Shown here: in pieces, positions 11,607-23,422 of the stretch
Layout of the letters: every line of letters starts with the position of its first letter
Position numbering within the stretch: position 1 is the stretch's first letter
NCBI GenBank assembly: GCA_022432975.1
Contig: CM039509.1
Location: 4,403,043 to 4,467,042, forward strand
Length of the DNA stretch: 64,000 nt
Direction: 5' to 3'
Origin: Begonia masoniana
Lineage: Eukaryota > Streptophyta > Magnoliopsida > Cucurbitales > Begoniaceae
Translations under genes and position numbers: made by a program
Notes under the pieces: generated by a model
The model's input: the letters and a program-made list of their open reading frames with translations, nothing else
Databases searched by the model: none
What the model was told of the DNA's origin: nothing

Positions 11607-14227
11607 ATCCATCCTCCTTACAAAAATTTTGTCCTCAAAATTTGTGGCCTTGTTATTTCTTAACTTACTTGCCCTAATTCACCCTCTAAACTCTCTAAAT
11701 CTTCTCTATTCTACGACCTTACTTACTTATCAGGTGACCCCCAATCACCCCTAGGTAAATTTTCAATTCTTACCCTCGGTAATCTCAATTCTTACATCTC
11801 CAAAGTTGTCGATTTCACCCTAATATTGATTATAACTTATCTAACTACCTCAATATCGTAATAACCTTTTTATCCTAAGTCCTCAAACTTTAATTCCCTT
11901 CTATTCACCTAACTCTCGGGTTGCTATGATAACTTCGATTACTCTATGGTCTTAGTCGCCGTCAAAATTGATAAGTTCCTATGTTTTGTCTTACATTTCC
12001 TTAACTTACTCATTTCACAATCATCTCTTAACTTCATGATACTTTCATTAAATTTCACTTAAGCATCTATTATTTACACCCTCAAACTTCCTTGCATCTC
12101 CAAGGGTGTAACTAGGACTCTTCAGTCCTTCAAACTTAGTTCTTAACTCAAGTTGTTCCTTGAGGTCAATGCACTTAGTCTCTCACGAACTTTACTTCTA
12201 AGTGCACGCCCATACTCATTCCTATGAAATTTATAATTTTCTGCACAACATTTGAGATGTTCAATCCTTACTGAACCACCCTCTTAGTTTAACTCCTAAA
12301 CTTACTTGCTCTCTAAATCTTGAGTTGTCACGCTATTTACCGGGTACCCCTAATAACCTAACAAGCAATGAAATTTCCTATAACTTCAAGTTTTAACTTT
12401 CCCAGCTATGATCTAGTTCCGTACGCTTATGTTCTTATGTTCTTCTGATACATTTACACACTTACACTCTCATCACTAAACTCTCAAACTCGTCTATCTA
12501 AATTTTCACTCTAACGTTTCCTCAAACAAATTTCTCATTTATCCCTCCTATCTTTTACACTCATTTTCTTCAACTAATCATGACATTTTCATCATGACAT
12601 TTTCATATACTTTTGAATTACTATTATCTTTAAATTCACACTCAAAACTTAATCCTCAATGATTAATCTTAGTATTTCATATTTTCTCTACACACTCAAA
12701 CATGTTTCGAAGGTAATTTCCGTTCCTTTCATGTGAACTCTATAATTCCCTCCAATCTAATCCACTTAAGGTATAGAACTCAGATTCTAACTTTCCACTA
12801 CGTTTACCCATAAAATCTACGTGCGAGACCTTTCTTTCCTTATTATCCGTTATTCTTTACTTCTTCAGCTTTACACGAAATACTAAATCCTTACTGACTA
12901 AATCTAGTCATCCTTTTAACTTTCATCTCCTATCCTCAACTTATCGTCACAAGCCTAGGCTAGTTAATACCTCAACGGTTTGCAGCTTTTTAACTTAGAC
13001 TTAGACATATTACTAATGCACCTACCACCCCTCGTTCAAAAGTCCCGTCAACTCACATTCTACCGAATACTCATAGTCTAAACCTAAATGCCTAACCTTC
13101 TTTCCAAATTTCTCAATACTCATACAAATTTCAAGATTCACTCAAGATTCTCTCCAAATTTCCAAAGTTTACTTACTATTTGATTTTCGTTTGCTCTTCA
13201 ACATTAGGTTCTAATATCTATCCCGAACCTTTCACAACTAGTCCAGTCCTCCATAGCTCACCTACTCATACGGTCTTAGACCAGTACTCACTAATTTCAA
13301 AATTTTCCTAAAATGGAATAACTACTCACTCTCTCTTACCCTTCGACTCAATTTTAAACATCCCACTTAATTTCATTTCTCTAACCTCAAAACATCACCC
13401 TAATTAAAAGGCTAGGCTTTTCTATTGAATACACTCCTAAAACGGTACCTACATCCCTAACCATCCACCAGTGTATCTACATTCTCTAATACCTCAATAT
13501 TTATTAATTTCCCAATTCCCTACTCTCAACTCTACGAAATTTCTAAATTGTTATCTCCGAAATTGAGTAATACAACACCCCTACACGATCCCTATGTCAA
13601 TAAACTCTACTAATATCAACCTCCATTTAATCAACAATTCATTACACTCACAACTTTAGGCTAGGTTCCCCTCTAGGTTTTTCTCTTGTAAAGTTCATCC
13701 AACTTTTCTCCCAAAGACTACCTATTGTTGTCTCCATTACTTAAATGCTTAAACTCTTGCATTAAACCTTCGCATACATCTAGATACTGCCAACTTTGCA
13801 TTCAGTTACTCAAACTAAACGCTCGAAGGTACCCTACATCCTACATCTAAATATTGCAAACTTTACGTAACCTACTTCTTTTTATTTGCCCATAACTAAA
13901 CTTACTTTTGATATTTCACTGGTCCTAGGTGTGTCCCAATAATTTCTTTTCTAATTTCAAACTTTTCAAACTCTACTTCGATCTATCACATTTCCAAAAC
14001 TCCAAAAGTTTGTTACTTATGTCCTCTAACTTCTATCTTTTCTAATCGCATCTCTCATGGAATATATGTCCCTATGGATAACGGATCCTATATTATTCCT
14101 TGTGACGCATAGTTCTCTCTCTCATGCTAAAGTCTATCTCGCCTTACCCACTGTATTCTCACCTTTATCCCACTAGAACATACTTTATAAATATCTGACA
14201 CACTCCTAATGATTGAAGCATACAATA
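11607..14227 (-). other. Element H ORF-less internal domain
   Basis: A 2.6-kb stretch that is pyrimidine-rich on the plus strand and dense in stops in all frames. No pol motif could be read in either strand. The end next to the left LTR (about 11607-11622, purine-rich on the minus strand, AAGGAGGATGGAT) is the likely polypurine tract. A short AAATTTTGTCCTCAAAATTT segment beside it recurs at the same place in element A. Confidence 0.6.
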
Positions 14228-14848
14228 CTATACCATACCTGAGGTCACCGCTGGTTGATCATTATTCTCCGTCTCGATCTTCTTTATAGTGGGACAATCC
14301 TTAACTATGTGTCCTGGTTCATTACACTTGAAGCACCGAAAAACTCTGGGTTTGGTGCAATCTCGAGCAAAATGGCCATCCTCAAAACAATGGTAACATT
14401 TACCTAGATACTGCCCACACTCTCCTGGATGGGCTTTTAAACACTTGGAACATTGTGAAAAATTTCTCCTTAGCTTTTGTCGTTGCCTCTTTCCTGCCCT
14501 TGGATCATCCAAATTTTCCCTTGGTCTTTTTATTCCTTGCGGTTACGAAGAAGATTCTCCCCGGGATATCTGAGCTGTAAATTTGTTTAAGCTTTCTCTA
14601 GGGTTTTCTATTGACCTAACCCACTCCCTTTTGGCCAATAATACATCTATTGTCTTTGAAGTCAACTCCAAGTATGATGCCTCTAGTCGGTCAGATAAAA
14701 TCAACCTCTGAGTTACTATACTACTCCACATATCGGTTTGCATACAAACCAACTCTGTAAGAAGCTTGACTAACTCTTCAAACTCGTTTCTAGGTTGTCC
14801 TGAATGTTGTGGGTTCCTTGACATTTCTAATCCTGAAAAAGTTAGCAA
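14228..14848 (-). pseudogene. Element H truncated gag with three CCHC zinc knuckles
   Basis: One reading frame from 14848 down to 14228 is interrupted by a single in-frame stop at 14545-14543. The N-terminal part (about 100 residues, MSRNPQ...) has no recognisable capsid core. After a basic linker (KRQRQKLRR) come three knuckles: CSKCLKAHPGEC, CYHCFEDGHFARDC and CFKCNEPGHIVKDC. A normal gag of this kind has a capsid core of some 200 residues between N-terminus and knuckles, so this is an internally shortened gag. It lies just downstream of the primer-binding site, as expected. No protease follows. Confidence 0.82.
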
Positions 14849-14963
14849 CGTCTAATCTTAGAAATTGAACTAACTAGAGTTAAAGAAATACTTACAGTCG
14901 GTGAAGCACGTTGCACGGCGGCCGGTATTGTCGGGTAATCCTTTGAACGTCTCAACAACTTTT

Positions 14964-14975
14964 GCTCTGATACCA
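14964..14975 (-). other. Element H primer-binding site (tRNA-Met type)
   Basis: Minus strand TGGTATCAGAGC, the usual plant site complementary to the 3' end of initiator tRNA-Met, four bases inside the 14980 LTR edge. It fixes the element's orientation. Confidence 0.92.
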
Positions 14976-14979
14976 TGTT

Positions 14980-17727
14980 TGTAACATCCCGAACCCGCCC
15001 CGGCTCGGTGCGTCACTGTGCTAACCAATCTCACGTTTAAAACGACGTTTAAAATAATTTTCATAAATTCTACGACTCGTTTTTGGGTTTTTTGAACCCT
15101 CAAAATTTATTGGAAAATGCGCCCAAAATACATTTAAAATACGTCGGAAAATGTCGGGTCGAAACATTGTAGAAATAGGGAGAAATTTAAAAATTTTGGA
15201 AAAATCAGCCCAAATGGGCGCCGCGCGCGCCCACCTGCGCGCTGGGCGCCCCTGTGCGCCCCTACCGCAATCGATCGCGATTTAGCCCGATCGATCGGGC
15301 ACGCTTGGGCGATTTTTATCCAAAAACATCCCTAGCACGATCGGTCGCGTCCCGGGCCCGATCGATCGGGTCGGCTCGGGTTTTTCTCAACCAAAAACCT
15401 TTAAAAATGCCCGTTTTAACCTTCCCTCACATTTTCTCATATTTCTCCACCCCGCACACCTCCAAATATCACGAAACTTTAACCATAACTCCCCGACACT
15501 CGAATCTTCAAATCCCATAAAAATTTTAGAAAACCGACTTCAAACGGATATTTATAAAAATAGCTAACTTAAACCCGACGTCGTTTGTTTTAAAAGCAAA
15601 ACAAACGGCATAACACCTAAATTTCTTTAAACCAAAACCTGCAATTTGAACCGGGAAATATCTATTTTCAAATTGCCAAATACAACAACCAATATCCACA
15701 ACACTACCGACTCAAAACTTTAAAAAACAACTACGAAAACATTTATGAATACCAGTACTAAAACTTCCTAAGATTTCCACTTTTCTTTTTACCTCAAAAT
15801 ACAAAACACTTACTAAACAAACTATCTACCACAAAACTTTCACCTCCCACACTTCCCGAGGAAGACAGTAGCCGAGACGCCCCAACAATAACCTGCACCG
15901 GCGCACCCCGTACTCCTCCGCTAATCCTCTGCTGTCTCATCTACTTTACCTGTAATGAACTCGTCACCTACACCATAGAACACAAAAAAGTAAGCCTAAC
16001 GCTTAGCAAGTAGGGAAGTAATGCACATAACACACCAAATGCTCGACTCAACCCTAATATGTAGTTTCTACACCCTCCGTTGTTTTCTTCTCGTTCTGGT
16101 TACATTTATCTTCCACTTTCATGTGAATCAAGTGGGCACACGCCCCAACACAATCCTGGACGGCCACGCCTTGACCCACGGAGCAAGACCGGAGGCACAC
16201 GCCCTAAGACAATCCTGGACGGCCAACCAATCTCCCCCAATCGATCGTAGAATCCTCATTGTGCCTTCAGGCACGAACATATCGAGGTATTCATACTCAC
16301 GACACATTACGTAATTTTTGCATAGCATCTCTAATCAAATACCTCACGGGGTGCTCAGCGAGCCACGAGTCCGACGAGGCTATTCAACTATAGACCAAGT
16401 TGCATAGCATCTCTAATAAAATACCTCACGGGGTGCTCAGCGAGCCACGAGCCCGACGAGGCTATTCAACTAGAGACCAAGTTGCATATCAATTTTCTTA
16501 TCTTACATTTCATCCTCACCACTCAAGCATGCAAAACACGTGGTTTCGTAGTTAGAAAACGATGATGCATGACACACGATGCATGACACCAAGTAAAACA
16601 TAGTAACAAACAAATATAGCAAACAAACAATCATTCCCTACCGTTCTATGGTGTAGGCCCGAAGGCAACAAACACTCATCCACTACTTACCTGGCTGCTC
16701 CAAAAAACGTGCTGTCACTTCGTCCAACCAAAGTACACGCTCTATGACCTAAAATCACGAAAACTCAACTTAGTAATTTACTCACAAACTCTAAGAAAAT
16801 TCTTAACCTAAACTAACTAAAACTATAACACAAGTCATTCCCCAAAATACAAAACCTGATTTTTATGCCAATTTATATCGTCCCACTCCAAACAGTCATA
16901 ACTCTCTCATTTTTCAGCGGATTTTGACGTGCCACTCCAATTCGGAAACCTTTACACGTCTACGATCCATTGAAACACTTAAACTAACCAAACAATCAAT
17001 TGGCAAAACTGAAAAGGCAAAAACAGAACTGGTGCGCTTTAGGTTAAAAATCGGTTTTTGTGTAACTTCGTTCCAATCTTCAATCGAACCCCATAAATCA
17101 CCTAACCCAAGTCATTCAACAATTAAAACACTAAATCTAGAGAGAAAACTAGCCAATGAACTCAAAATTCGGAGCTCTCCATCTAGGGTTTCAAAACCCT
17201 AACCAATCTTCACCAAAACACCATAAAAACACCAATAAACTACACCTAAAGTGCATACAACCAAAACCCACTTATTTTTAACTTGAAAACCCTTGAAAAA
17301 CCTTGATGGAATGAAGCTTGGAGGAGCTTCAATGGCTGCCCAAAGAAATCGTGGTGGGCAAGGGAAGAAGATGACAAACTTTAAACTTTTACCCTTTTTA
17401 ACTAACAAGTTTTCTACTTTTTATTTCTTCCCACAAATTTCTTTATAATTGCAAAACAACCCTCCTCTTTTCTCCATGGATTCCTAACGTGAAAGACCCT
17501 CCTTTTCCCATGTTTTTTCCACTCAATTAATGCATATAATTCCTTTGAATTTTCATTGGTTCATAGGTTTGACTTTTCAAACTCTTTGGTTTGAATTTTC
17601 AACTCTTTCTCTTCTCTCTTCTCATTCAATTTCACTTCAATACATAACCTCAAATTTGTATCATTAAACTCTCCTAACACGTCAAATTGTAGGCAACGCA
17701 CGTATTAGAAAATTCTTGGGTGTTACA
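14980..17727 (-). repeat. Element H right LTR (5' LTR in element orientation)
   Basis: 2748 bp, TGTAACATCC to GGTGTTACA on the plus strand. It would hold the promoter. Splice-like signals: acceptor 1 at 16749, a 58-nt exon (16748-16691), donor 2 CCAG/GTAAGT at 16690 and acceptor 2 at 15968. Donor 1, present in the left LTR, is lost here (AAG/TT near 17280). Confidence 0.93.
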
Positions 17728-17732
17728 GGCAC

Positions 17733-18190
17733 AACACATGGGCTCATTGATTCCCTTATATAACCCTTATCCAATAACTCGTGCACTTGGTCTTGTAGTT
17801 TCTTGGTCTCCTAGGGGTTCATCCTATATGTTGGTCGTTTTGGCAATACAGCGCCGGGTTGTAAATCTATTTGATGTTCTATCCCCCGCAAGAGTTGTAA
17901 TCCTTGGGGCAACTCTTCAGGAAAAACATCTTGGAACTGCTTGAGTAAGTTTTGTACGACTATAGGTATAACTCCTAGTTCTAAAATCCTATCTCAGAAT
18001 AATACCATAATCAAAGGTTCTCCTCTAAGCACAAAAGCTTCTAACTCTTTCTTGATCATGTTATGGTCTAGCCCAGCAAAGGTCACTAGAACACAAGAAA
18101 ATATCGTTAGTTCTCTTGGTGCTCGGCCAAGCCAAGGAGACCTCAAATGATGACCAAAGTTGAAGAAGCAATATAAATTTAAATGTAACA
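17733..18190 (-). pseudogene. Gypsy reverse transcriptase, upstream part (split by element H)
   Basis: On the minus strand from about 18080: KKELEAFVLRGEPLIMVLF, then (past a stop) QDVFPEELPQGLQLLRGIEHQIDL, PKRPTYRMNP and LLDKGYIRESMSPCVVP, ending at the GGCAC target site. These are the conserved pre-RT and RT entry motifs of the gypsy group whose remaining RT lies at 8878-8076. An in-frame stop follows YRMNP. One side of the target site carries CVVP and the other [12 protein letters not shown], so the two halves were contiguous before element H inserted. Confidence 0.88.
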
Positions 18191-19200
18191 AAAATTTATG
18201 TGATGCTTGTGTTGTGAGTGAGACGTGTGACTATGGAAGATGTGGTTCAAATAGCTTGAGGGAAAGAAGATGGGCAACAAAACCTCAAGTCGGCCGATAA
18301 GCAATATTTTCTGGCTTTCGGCAAAATATTCTTTCCAAGGAAAGAATCTCAACTTGGAGGAACCGATTTTGGCCACTCCCTACTTGTTTCCAACTCTCAA
18401 AAGAGTGGAGAGGGAAGGTGGAAAATGAGATCCTTGCAAGCAACCATGCTTGAAGGAAATGGCGGTGCAACTCCCTCGGTTGTGTGCAACTGAGACACTT
18501 ATCTTGAAGCTTCACTTCATGAGGTTTTTTCCTTAAAGGAAACAGCCGATATTCTCATTTCATCAACAAATATTTACATACAATAATAGCCATGCATTTA
18601 TAGACCTAAGTGGCTTAGGGTTTAGTGATCAAAAGTGGGCTCAAAGAACCGTTGGAGCTTGGCCATGTGTTCGGCCATAGGGGGAAATTTGGGCGGCCAA
18701 GATGTTTTTTGTTTAAGTTTATCAAAGGCCAACTGAAAGTCAAGTCAATGATCCATGTTTTCTCCTAAAGTGGTAAGGGCAACAAGCATCTTCAAGGGGC
18801 AGCACTTGGTATGGCCAAATCGGGTAAATTGGATGCTTCATCTCGGCCATTGATCTTGGCGCGCGCGCGGCCGAGCTTCTCATGCAAGCATGCAAATTCC
18901 AAGCACTTCATGTCAGTTAAACCGAAACCAAGCCACCTTCTATCCTAGCATACATCTAACCCTAAATGCCCAACATGCATGTATAAAATAATTGTCACAA
19001 AAAAGCCAATGTTTGCCGAGTAAGTGTTCAAAATAAAAAGGCTGCATAATTCATGCTCGATAAGACAAATTCCCATGTGAGCTTCTTGATCTTCCATCCT
19101 TGTCTTCCATGCAATGACGTGCCTTGGTTGGTCCTTGTTTTTAGCTTCAACCTCCCACTTTAAGTCTCCAAAGGTGTACTCCAAGCTTTCACATAATTCA
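18191..19200. other. Unassigned sequence inside the old gypsy element
   Basis: This kilobase lies between the protease tail (19240) and the pre-RT region (18190) of the minus-strand gypsy element, where only a short linker is expected. It includes a GCGCGCGCGG run near 18863 and short frames (19289-18945, 18515-18285) without recognised motifs. It may be a fragment of another LTR; no clean ends or target duplication were found. Confidence 0.4.
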
Positions 19201-19512
19201 TTTCCTGCAAAAGAGAAAAGTGTGTGAGAACATAAGTTAGATAAAATGTGTTCTCGGGCTTGGGATCGTGTGACAGGCCTATGGGGCAAATTAGGTCATG
19301 AAAAGGTTTGCCTTGTTTTTTCTCTTCCTTCGTAACTTCATCATCTTTAGCTATTTGTTTGGGTGTTAATGGTGCTAACTTGAACGTTTTACCACCGAGC
19401 ATCAATGAGTAGTAGTTTGTATAACCATCGTGAGTCACTTTTTGATCAAATTGCCAAGGTCGGCCTAAGAGTAAATAGCTCACACTCATTGGCACAACAT
19501 TGTATAGCACTG
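19201..19512 (-). pseudogene. Gypsy aspartic protease, downstream part (split by the D/A/B nest)
   Basis: The minus-strand frame from 19510 reads LYNVVPMSVSYLLLGRPWQFDQKVTHDGYTNYYSL, then KTFKLAPLTPKQI. This is the second half of the gypsy retropepsin, including the LLLGRPWQ motif, but without the catalytic Asp. The first half is at 37884-37997 on the same strand, ending ...GKYKDSV next to the CACTG target copy. The two join in frame when 19513-37888 is removed. Confidence 0.9.
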
Positions 19513-20751
19513 TGTGACGACCCCAACCAAGTCAGAGCCGCCACGGCCTAGACATGACGTAATCTTAACTTAAGACCTCATAAGTTCACATAAAATTTTT
19601 CATTTTTACTCACACTCTAATAATAAAACAGACATAAACAAATGACCCACCTCAAACGACCCTTTAGAAACTACTTAGACTTAAACATGTTGAGCATAAA
19701 GTTCGCCAACTTTTAAAACATTAAAACAAGGTTAAAACCATTTTTTGATAAAATTTTGACTCGATTTTTGGGCCCTTAAAATTCTTTAAAATACGTGGGG
19801 GTTGCTCGTAAAATACGTTTAAAAAGTATCGTAAAATGTCGGGTTGAAATGTGTTTTGAAAAGTCAACTTTTAAAAAATTTTCATGTTGGGTCATATGTG
19901 GCGCGCGCGCGCCGCGCGCCACTCGCAGCACAACTCCTTATCCGGGTGAGCGCAGCGCCCGAGCAGTGCACCCCCTGGGCGCCTCCTCAAAGCCGATCGA
20001 TCGGCACCTTCTCTGAATTTCTGACTAAAAACAACCAAAAACGCCGATCAATCGCCCCTTGGGCGCAATTGATCGGTTGGGCGCGCCCTGGGCACACTCC
20101 TCAGCGTGCCCGGTGCGCCCCAGTGCGCCCCAGCGCCTCGCGCTCCCAGCGCACAGCCAGCGCGCCTCCAGCGCTCTTCTTGCGCCCTTTTTCATATTTA
20201 GCCATTTTTTTCCACTTCCAACACCTACCCTTCACATTAAACTTTCCAAAAATCATTCCCCACCACTTTAAACACAAATACTTCAAAACTCCATAAAAAC
20301 CTGACTCATAACATATCCGAAAACATATTTAAAATTTACGAAAACAAACTGCATTGATCGCTCTAAAAACCGAGCGTATCCCTACAAGTTTAAAGTACCT
20401 AAAATCATCAAATACGACCCAACCTAATTCACAACACAAATGTTGAACGTAAAAGCAGAATTTCCTAAAACATCACCAAAACAAATACGTTTATCAAATC
20501 ATTCAAAATAACACAACTCCAAGCCTACATCCACTATATAATTCCTGAAATATCAAACCGCACTATACATCGTAAAATCCATCACATTTCTAACATCAAA
20601 ACTAGTTCGCACTTATTTACCAAAAACAGCTCAGAGCACACCCACGGGTCATCTCGCCTAGCCAAAACACTTGCTGTCGCCACGAGTCCCCATCCACCGA
20701 CCACCTATACATGATCATCGTGAGGATGTTTCTCACCTTTGTTCTCGTCAC

Positions 20752-21727
20752 CTACATAATACGACAAACACGTTAAGCCTAATGCTCAGCAAGAGAATGC
20801 GCTATACTTAACATATACATGAATGCATGAATTTCATAAAACATATTCATTTACTTGTTCTTATCCTTTTTACTTGTCATGGATTAAGGAGGGGATTGTG
20901 CTGGGGAGTAGGCTGGTGCGTGTACATGGTCCTCATGGACAGTATTCATGGTCCAATGCATGGACAGTGATCATGGTCCCTCGAGATGGACAGTTTTGTT
21001 ATCATGGCCATACCGTCCCAACCCACACTTAATCATTATGTACATTTCAATTTCATGCATGTTAAACATTTTGTATGTCATTTAAGCAAACATGATGTAT
21101 GGAGAATTTATGCGTAACATAACATCAAAACAATTCACAAACGTACATGTACATAATTTACTTGCAACGAACCTAACAAGTAGCTAATAACTAACATCCT
21201 AGGCTACCCGACTCGTTAAACCCCACAACTAGAAAATCATCATCAAAGCACGAAAACCTAGCATCGACACGATGTAGGGCCTTAAGGGCAGGAAACCTAG
21301 CATCCACTTACCTGGCATCCTTAGCAATGTCGAGCACCGTCCTGAAAGCTTGGGTTACCTAAGGCATTTCATAACACGTCATTAATATCAACCCTAATTC
21401 ACCAAATTTAAAACCAAACGAAACCCCGAGCTAAGACAATTTTTTTCAAAAACTCCAATTCACTTCATTCAGGAATTTTGTCTAGCAATTCGCGCTCAAG
21501 ATTACACAACCTCCATTAATGGATATCTCAACATCCAACAACTACCAAATTTTCACCCTATACCATCCACCATCATAATTTCACTCTAATCTATCAACTA
21601 CAAACATAAAACAGCAAAACTATCGATATACTTAGCATAATCCTACAATTTCACAAAATCTATCAAAACCCTAACGAAATACAACCATAAAACCCAAAAC
21701 TAAAGGTCCAAAACATATGCATCTTAC
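20752..21727 (-). other. Predicted spliced-leader signals in solo LTR D
   Basis: Minus strand: donor 1 CTAG/GTAAGA at 21727, acceptor 1 CTTAG/GTAAC at 21359, a 47-nt exon (21358-21312), donor 2 CCAG/GTAAGT at 21311 and acceptor 2 ATGTAG/GTGAC at 20752. Introns of about 369 and 560 bp. Not tested by RNA. Confidence 0.5.
20917..21010. repeat. Imperfect short tandem repeat in LTR D
   Basis: About three units of roughly 27 bp alternating CATGGTCC and GGACAGT, lying inside predicted intron 2. Confidence 0.6.
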
Positions 21728-22524
21728 CTAGAGCGTCAATAGGGGAGGAAAAATTGAAGAAGAATCGCCAGAGGAGAGAGTGTTGATCGGCGTTGGAGAA
21801 GTGGCATGAGAGGAGGAGAGAAATGTCGCCAAGGAGAGAACTCACGTAGGAGAAGGGGAGAATGAGAGAAGGGGGAGGGGATTTTAAGTTTTATTAAATT
21901 TTTGACTCTGTAAATTACTTATTTGTCATCCCCTTAATTCTTTACTTAATTTGTTAATTAACCTATCGATTTGGTTTCTCCAAAATTTTCATATTTCTCC
22001 AAATATTCTAATTTATTCATAGGGTTCTAACAAAACCTCCCGTTCGCGAAACGGGCATAAATTACTATTTTTACGAATCAAAACAGTATAGTGGAAAAAC
22101 TGAAACTCGGCGTTACGCTATCAATTTAAATTTCTAAAAACTTCCTCATTCCTCTAAAATCTTCATAATTTCCTAGGGCTCTAATCATGTTACGTCCCCC
22201 AATTTCACCTCTTAACTATTCCTAAAAATCTCGTAAAAATTTAAACTTTTACTTCAGTCCCTTAGTCGTGTTCATTTTAAAGACGATAAACTTTGTTCAG
22301 CGGAAGACGTACCATGTGTACAACCCTCATATTAAAATTTTACTCAATTGAAATAAAGGCTAAATTGCTCGGTCGACGTAACCTTCAGTTGACGCAACTA
22401 TCATAGGCTACTGTCTCAGCCCAACTACAGAAGAGAATCAGTCGACGAACTGCCTTTGGTAGACAACCCTTCCTCTCGGGTTTCGGTCGACGTCCTGAAC
22501 TTACTGGAATTCATTTCCTTCCAA

Positions 22525-22870
22525 TCAGTCGATATCAACACTGGCCAAAATCGGTCGATGTCAACACTGACCAAAATCGGTCGATGTCAACAATGACCAA
22601 AATCAGTCGACGTGGCCTCTGTAATGAGATCGGTCGACGACACTTGGCTAAAAATGACTCTAATATGCTGGGGTCGAAAACCCCGACCAATTCACACTTA
22701 AAATCTGTCGATGACACTTGGCTAAATTTCCTCAAAATGACTCTAAATGTTGGGGTCGACAACCCCGACCGATTCACACTTAAAATCAATTGACGACACT
22801 TGGCTAAATTTTCTCAAAATGACTCTAATATGCTGGCGTCGACAACCCTAACCGATTCACAGTTAAAATC
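22525..22870. repeat. TCGA-rich tandem repeats in A left LTR
   Basis: Three units of about 26 bp (GGTCGATGTCAACACTG-like), then three units of about 80-84 bp each containing GTCGACGACACTTGGCTAAA and a small GGGGTCGACAACCCC hairpin. The partner block in the other LTR is 35360-35735. Confidence 0.85.
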
Positions 22871-22931
22871 GGCCGAAGTAGCCCCCATCAGTACACTTAA
22901 CTTTACTTAGGCTGAATCGTCCACAACATCA

Positions 22932-22998
22932 GCCGATCGATCGCCCCTCTTCTGGCGATCGATCGGCTAACTCTCTGGAAATTGAATTCCAAAGAGTT
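22932..22998. other. Paired stem-loops in A left LTR
   Basis: Stem 1: GCCGATCGATCGCC (22932-22945) pairs perfectly with 22954-22967 across an 8-nt loop. Stem 2: AACTCTCTGGAA (22969-22980) pairs with 22987-22998 with one mismatch. The same pair is at 35779-35845 in the other LTR. Confidence 0.8.
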
Positions 22999-23422
22999 GC
23001 CCCACCTCCTTCTTCTTCCTTCCTCTTTCCTGCACTCACATCACAATTCTCTTTTCATCTCATTCAATAAAACCCAAAAACCTACTTGAAACATATTAGG
23101 AAACGTAGCCAAATTTCATAAAGACAAACTGCGTGGATCCATTTAAAACTGAATACATCCCTACAAGTTTAAAATATCCAAGCAATTCCAGTAAACTTTC
23201 AAAATAAAACCATCACTTAGACATTCTATACATTCATTTCACAAAAACTGTCTAAATGCCATTTTCCAAATTATTTAACCTATCGTGTCAAAATACCTAT
23301 ACAACCTTTCCCCCACGGGTCAAAATAGCACCGACTGCGCCAGCACACTCCCACGGGCATCCTCCGTCAATCTGCATGCTCGTCAGGTGGAGGGACATCG
23401 TCCTCACCTTGCTCAAAGTCAC

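Larger units (their letters stand above)
8879..17727 (-). mobile_element. Element H: non-autonomous Ty3/gypsy-type LTR retrotransposon, full length
   Basis: An 8849-bp element with two long LTRs (TG...CA ends) flanked by perfect 5-bp target duplications GGCAC (8874-8878 and 17728-17732). Orientation is minus, from the primer-binding site next to the 14980 LTR edge. The internal part (11607-14979, 3.4 kb) has only a truncated gag with zinc knuckles and no recognisable protease, RT or integrase, so mobilisation would need proteins from another element. LTRs differ by a few percent at most by eye (substitutions mostly transitions, plus a roughly 20-bp indel near 9645/15755). It is inserted in the gypsy RT described on either side. 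Confidence 0.93.
19513..22187 (-). repeat. Solo LTR D, left part (split by element A)
   Basis: Begins TGTGACGACC and is flanked on its left by CACTG (19508-19512). The remaining 89 bases are at 37795-37883, ending GCGTTACA, followed by the second CACTG (37884-37888). Rejoined length is about 2.76 kb with no internal region, PBS or second LTR, so it is a solo LTR left by LTR-LTR recombination. It carries a GCCGATCGATCGGC palindrome (19992-20005), GC-rich GCGC runs near 19900-20190 and splice-like signals. Minus orientation is inferred by analogy with LTRs A and H. Confidence 0.88.

Noticed and set aside
11607..14227. Hidden RT or integrase in the H internal region
   Set aside because: Both strands were read for YxDD, HHCC, DxDGG and LPxRP-type motifs and none was convincing; left as an ORF-less domain.
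14964..14975. Possible tRNA gene pieces at TGGTATCAGAGC sites (also 30095, 31451, 48360, 54141, 56295)
   Set aside because: These are primer-binding sites next to LTR ends; no cloverleaf can be built around them.
9153..15520. Identical 88-codon frames at 9153-9419 and 15254-15520
   Set aside because: They are shared only because both lie in the two LTRs of element H; composition follows the GATCGATC-rich sequence and no protein features are seen.
22525..22870. CRISPR-like spaced repeats
   Set aside because: Repeats are contiguous and imperfect with no unique spacers, lie in an LTR of a plant retrotransposon, and no cas genes exist here.
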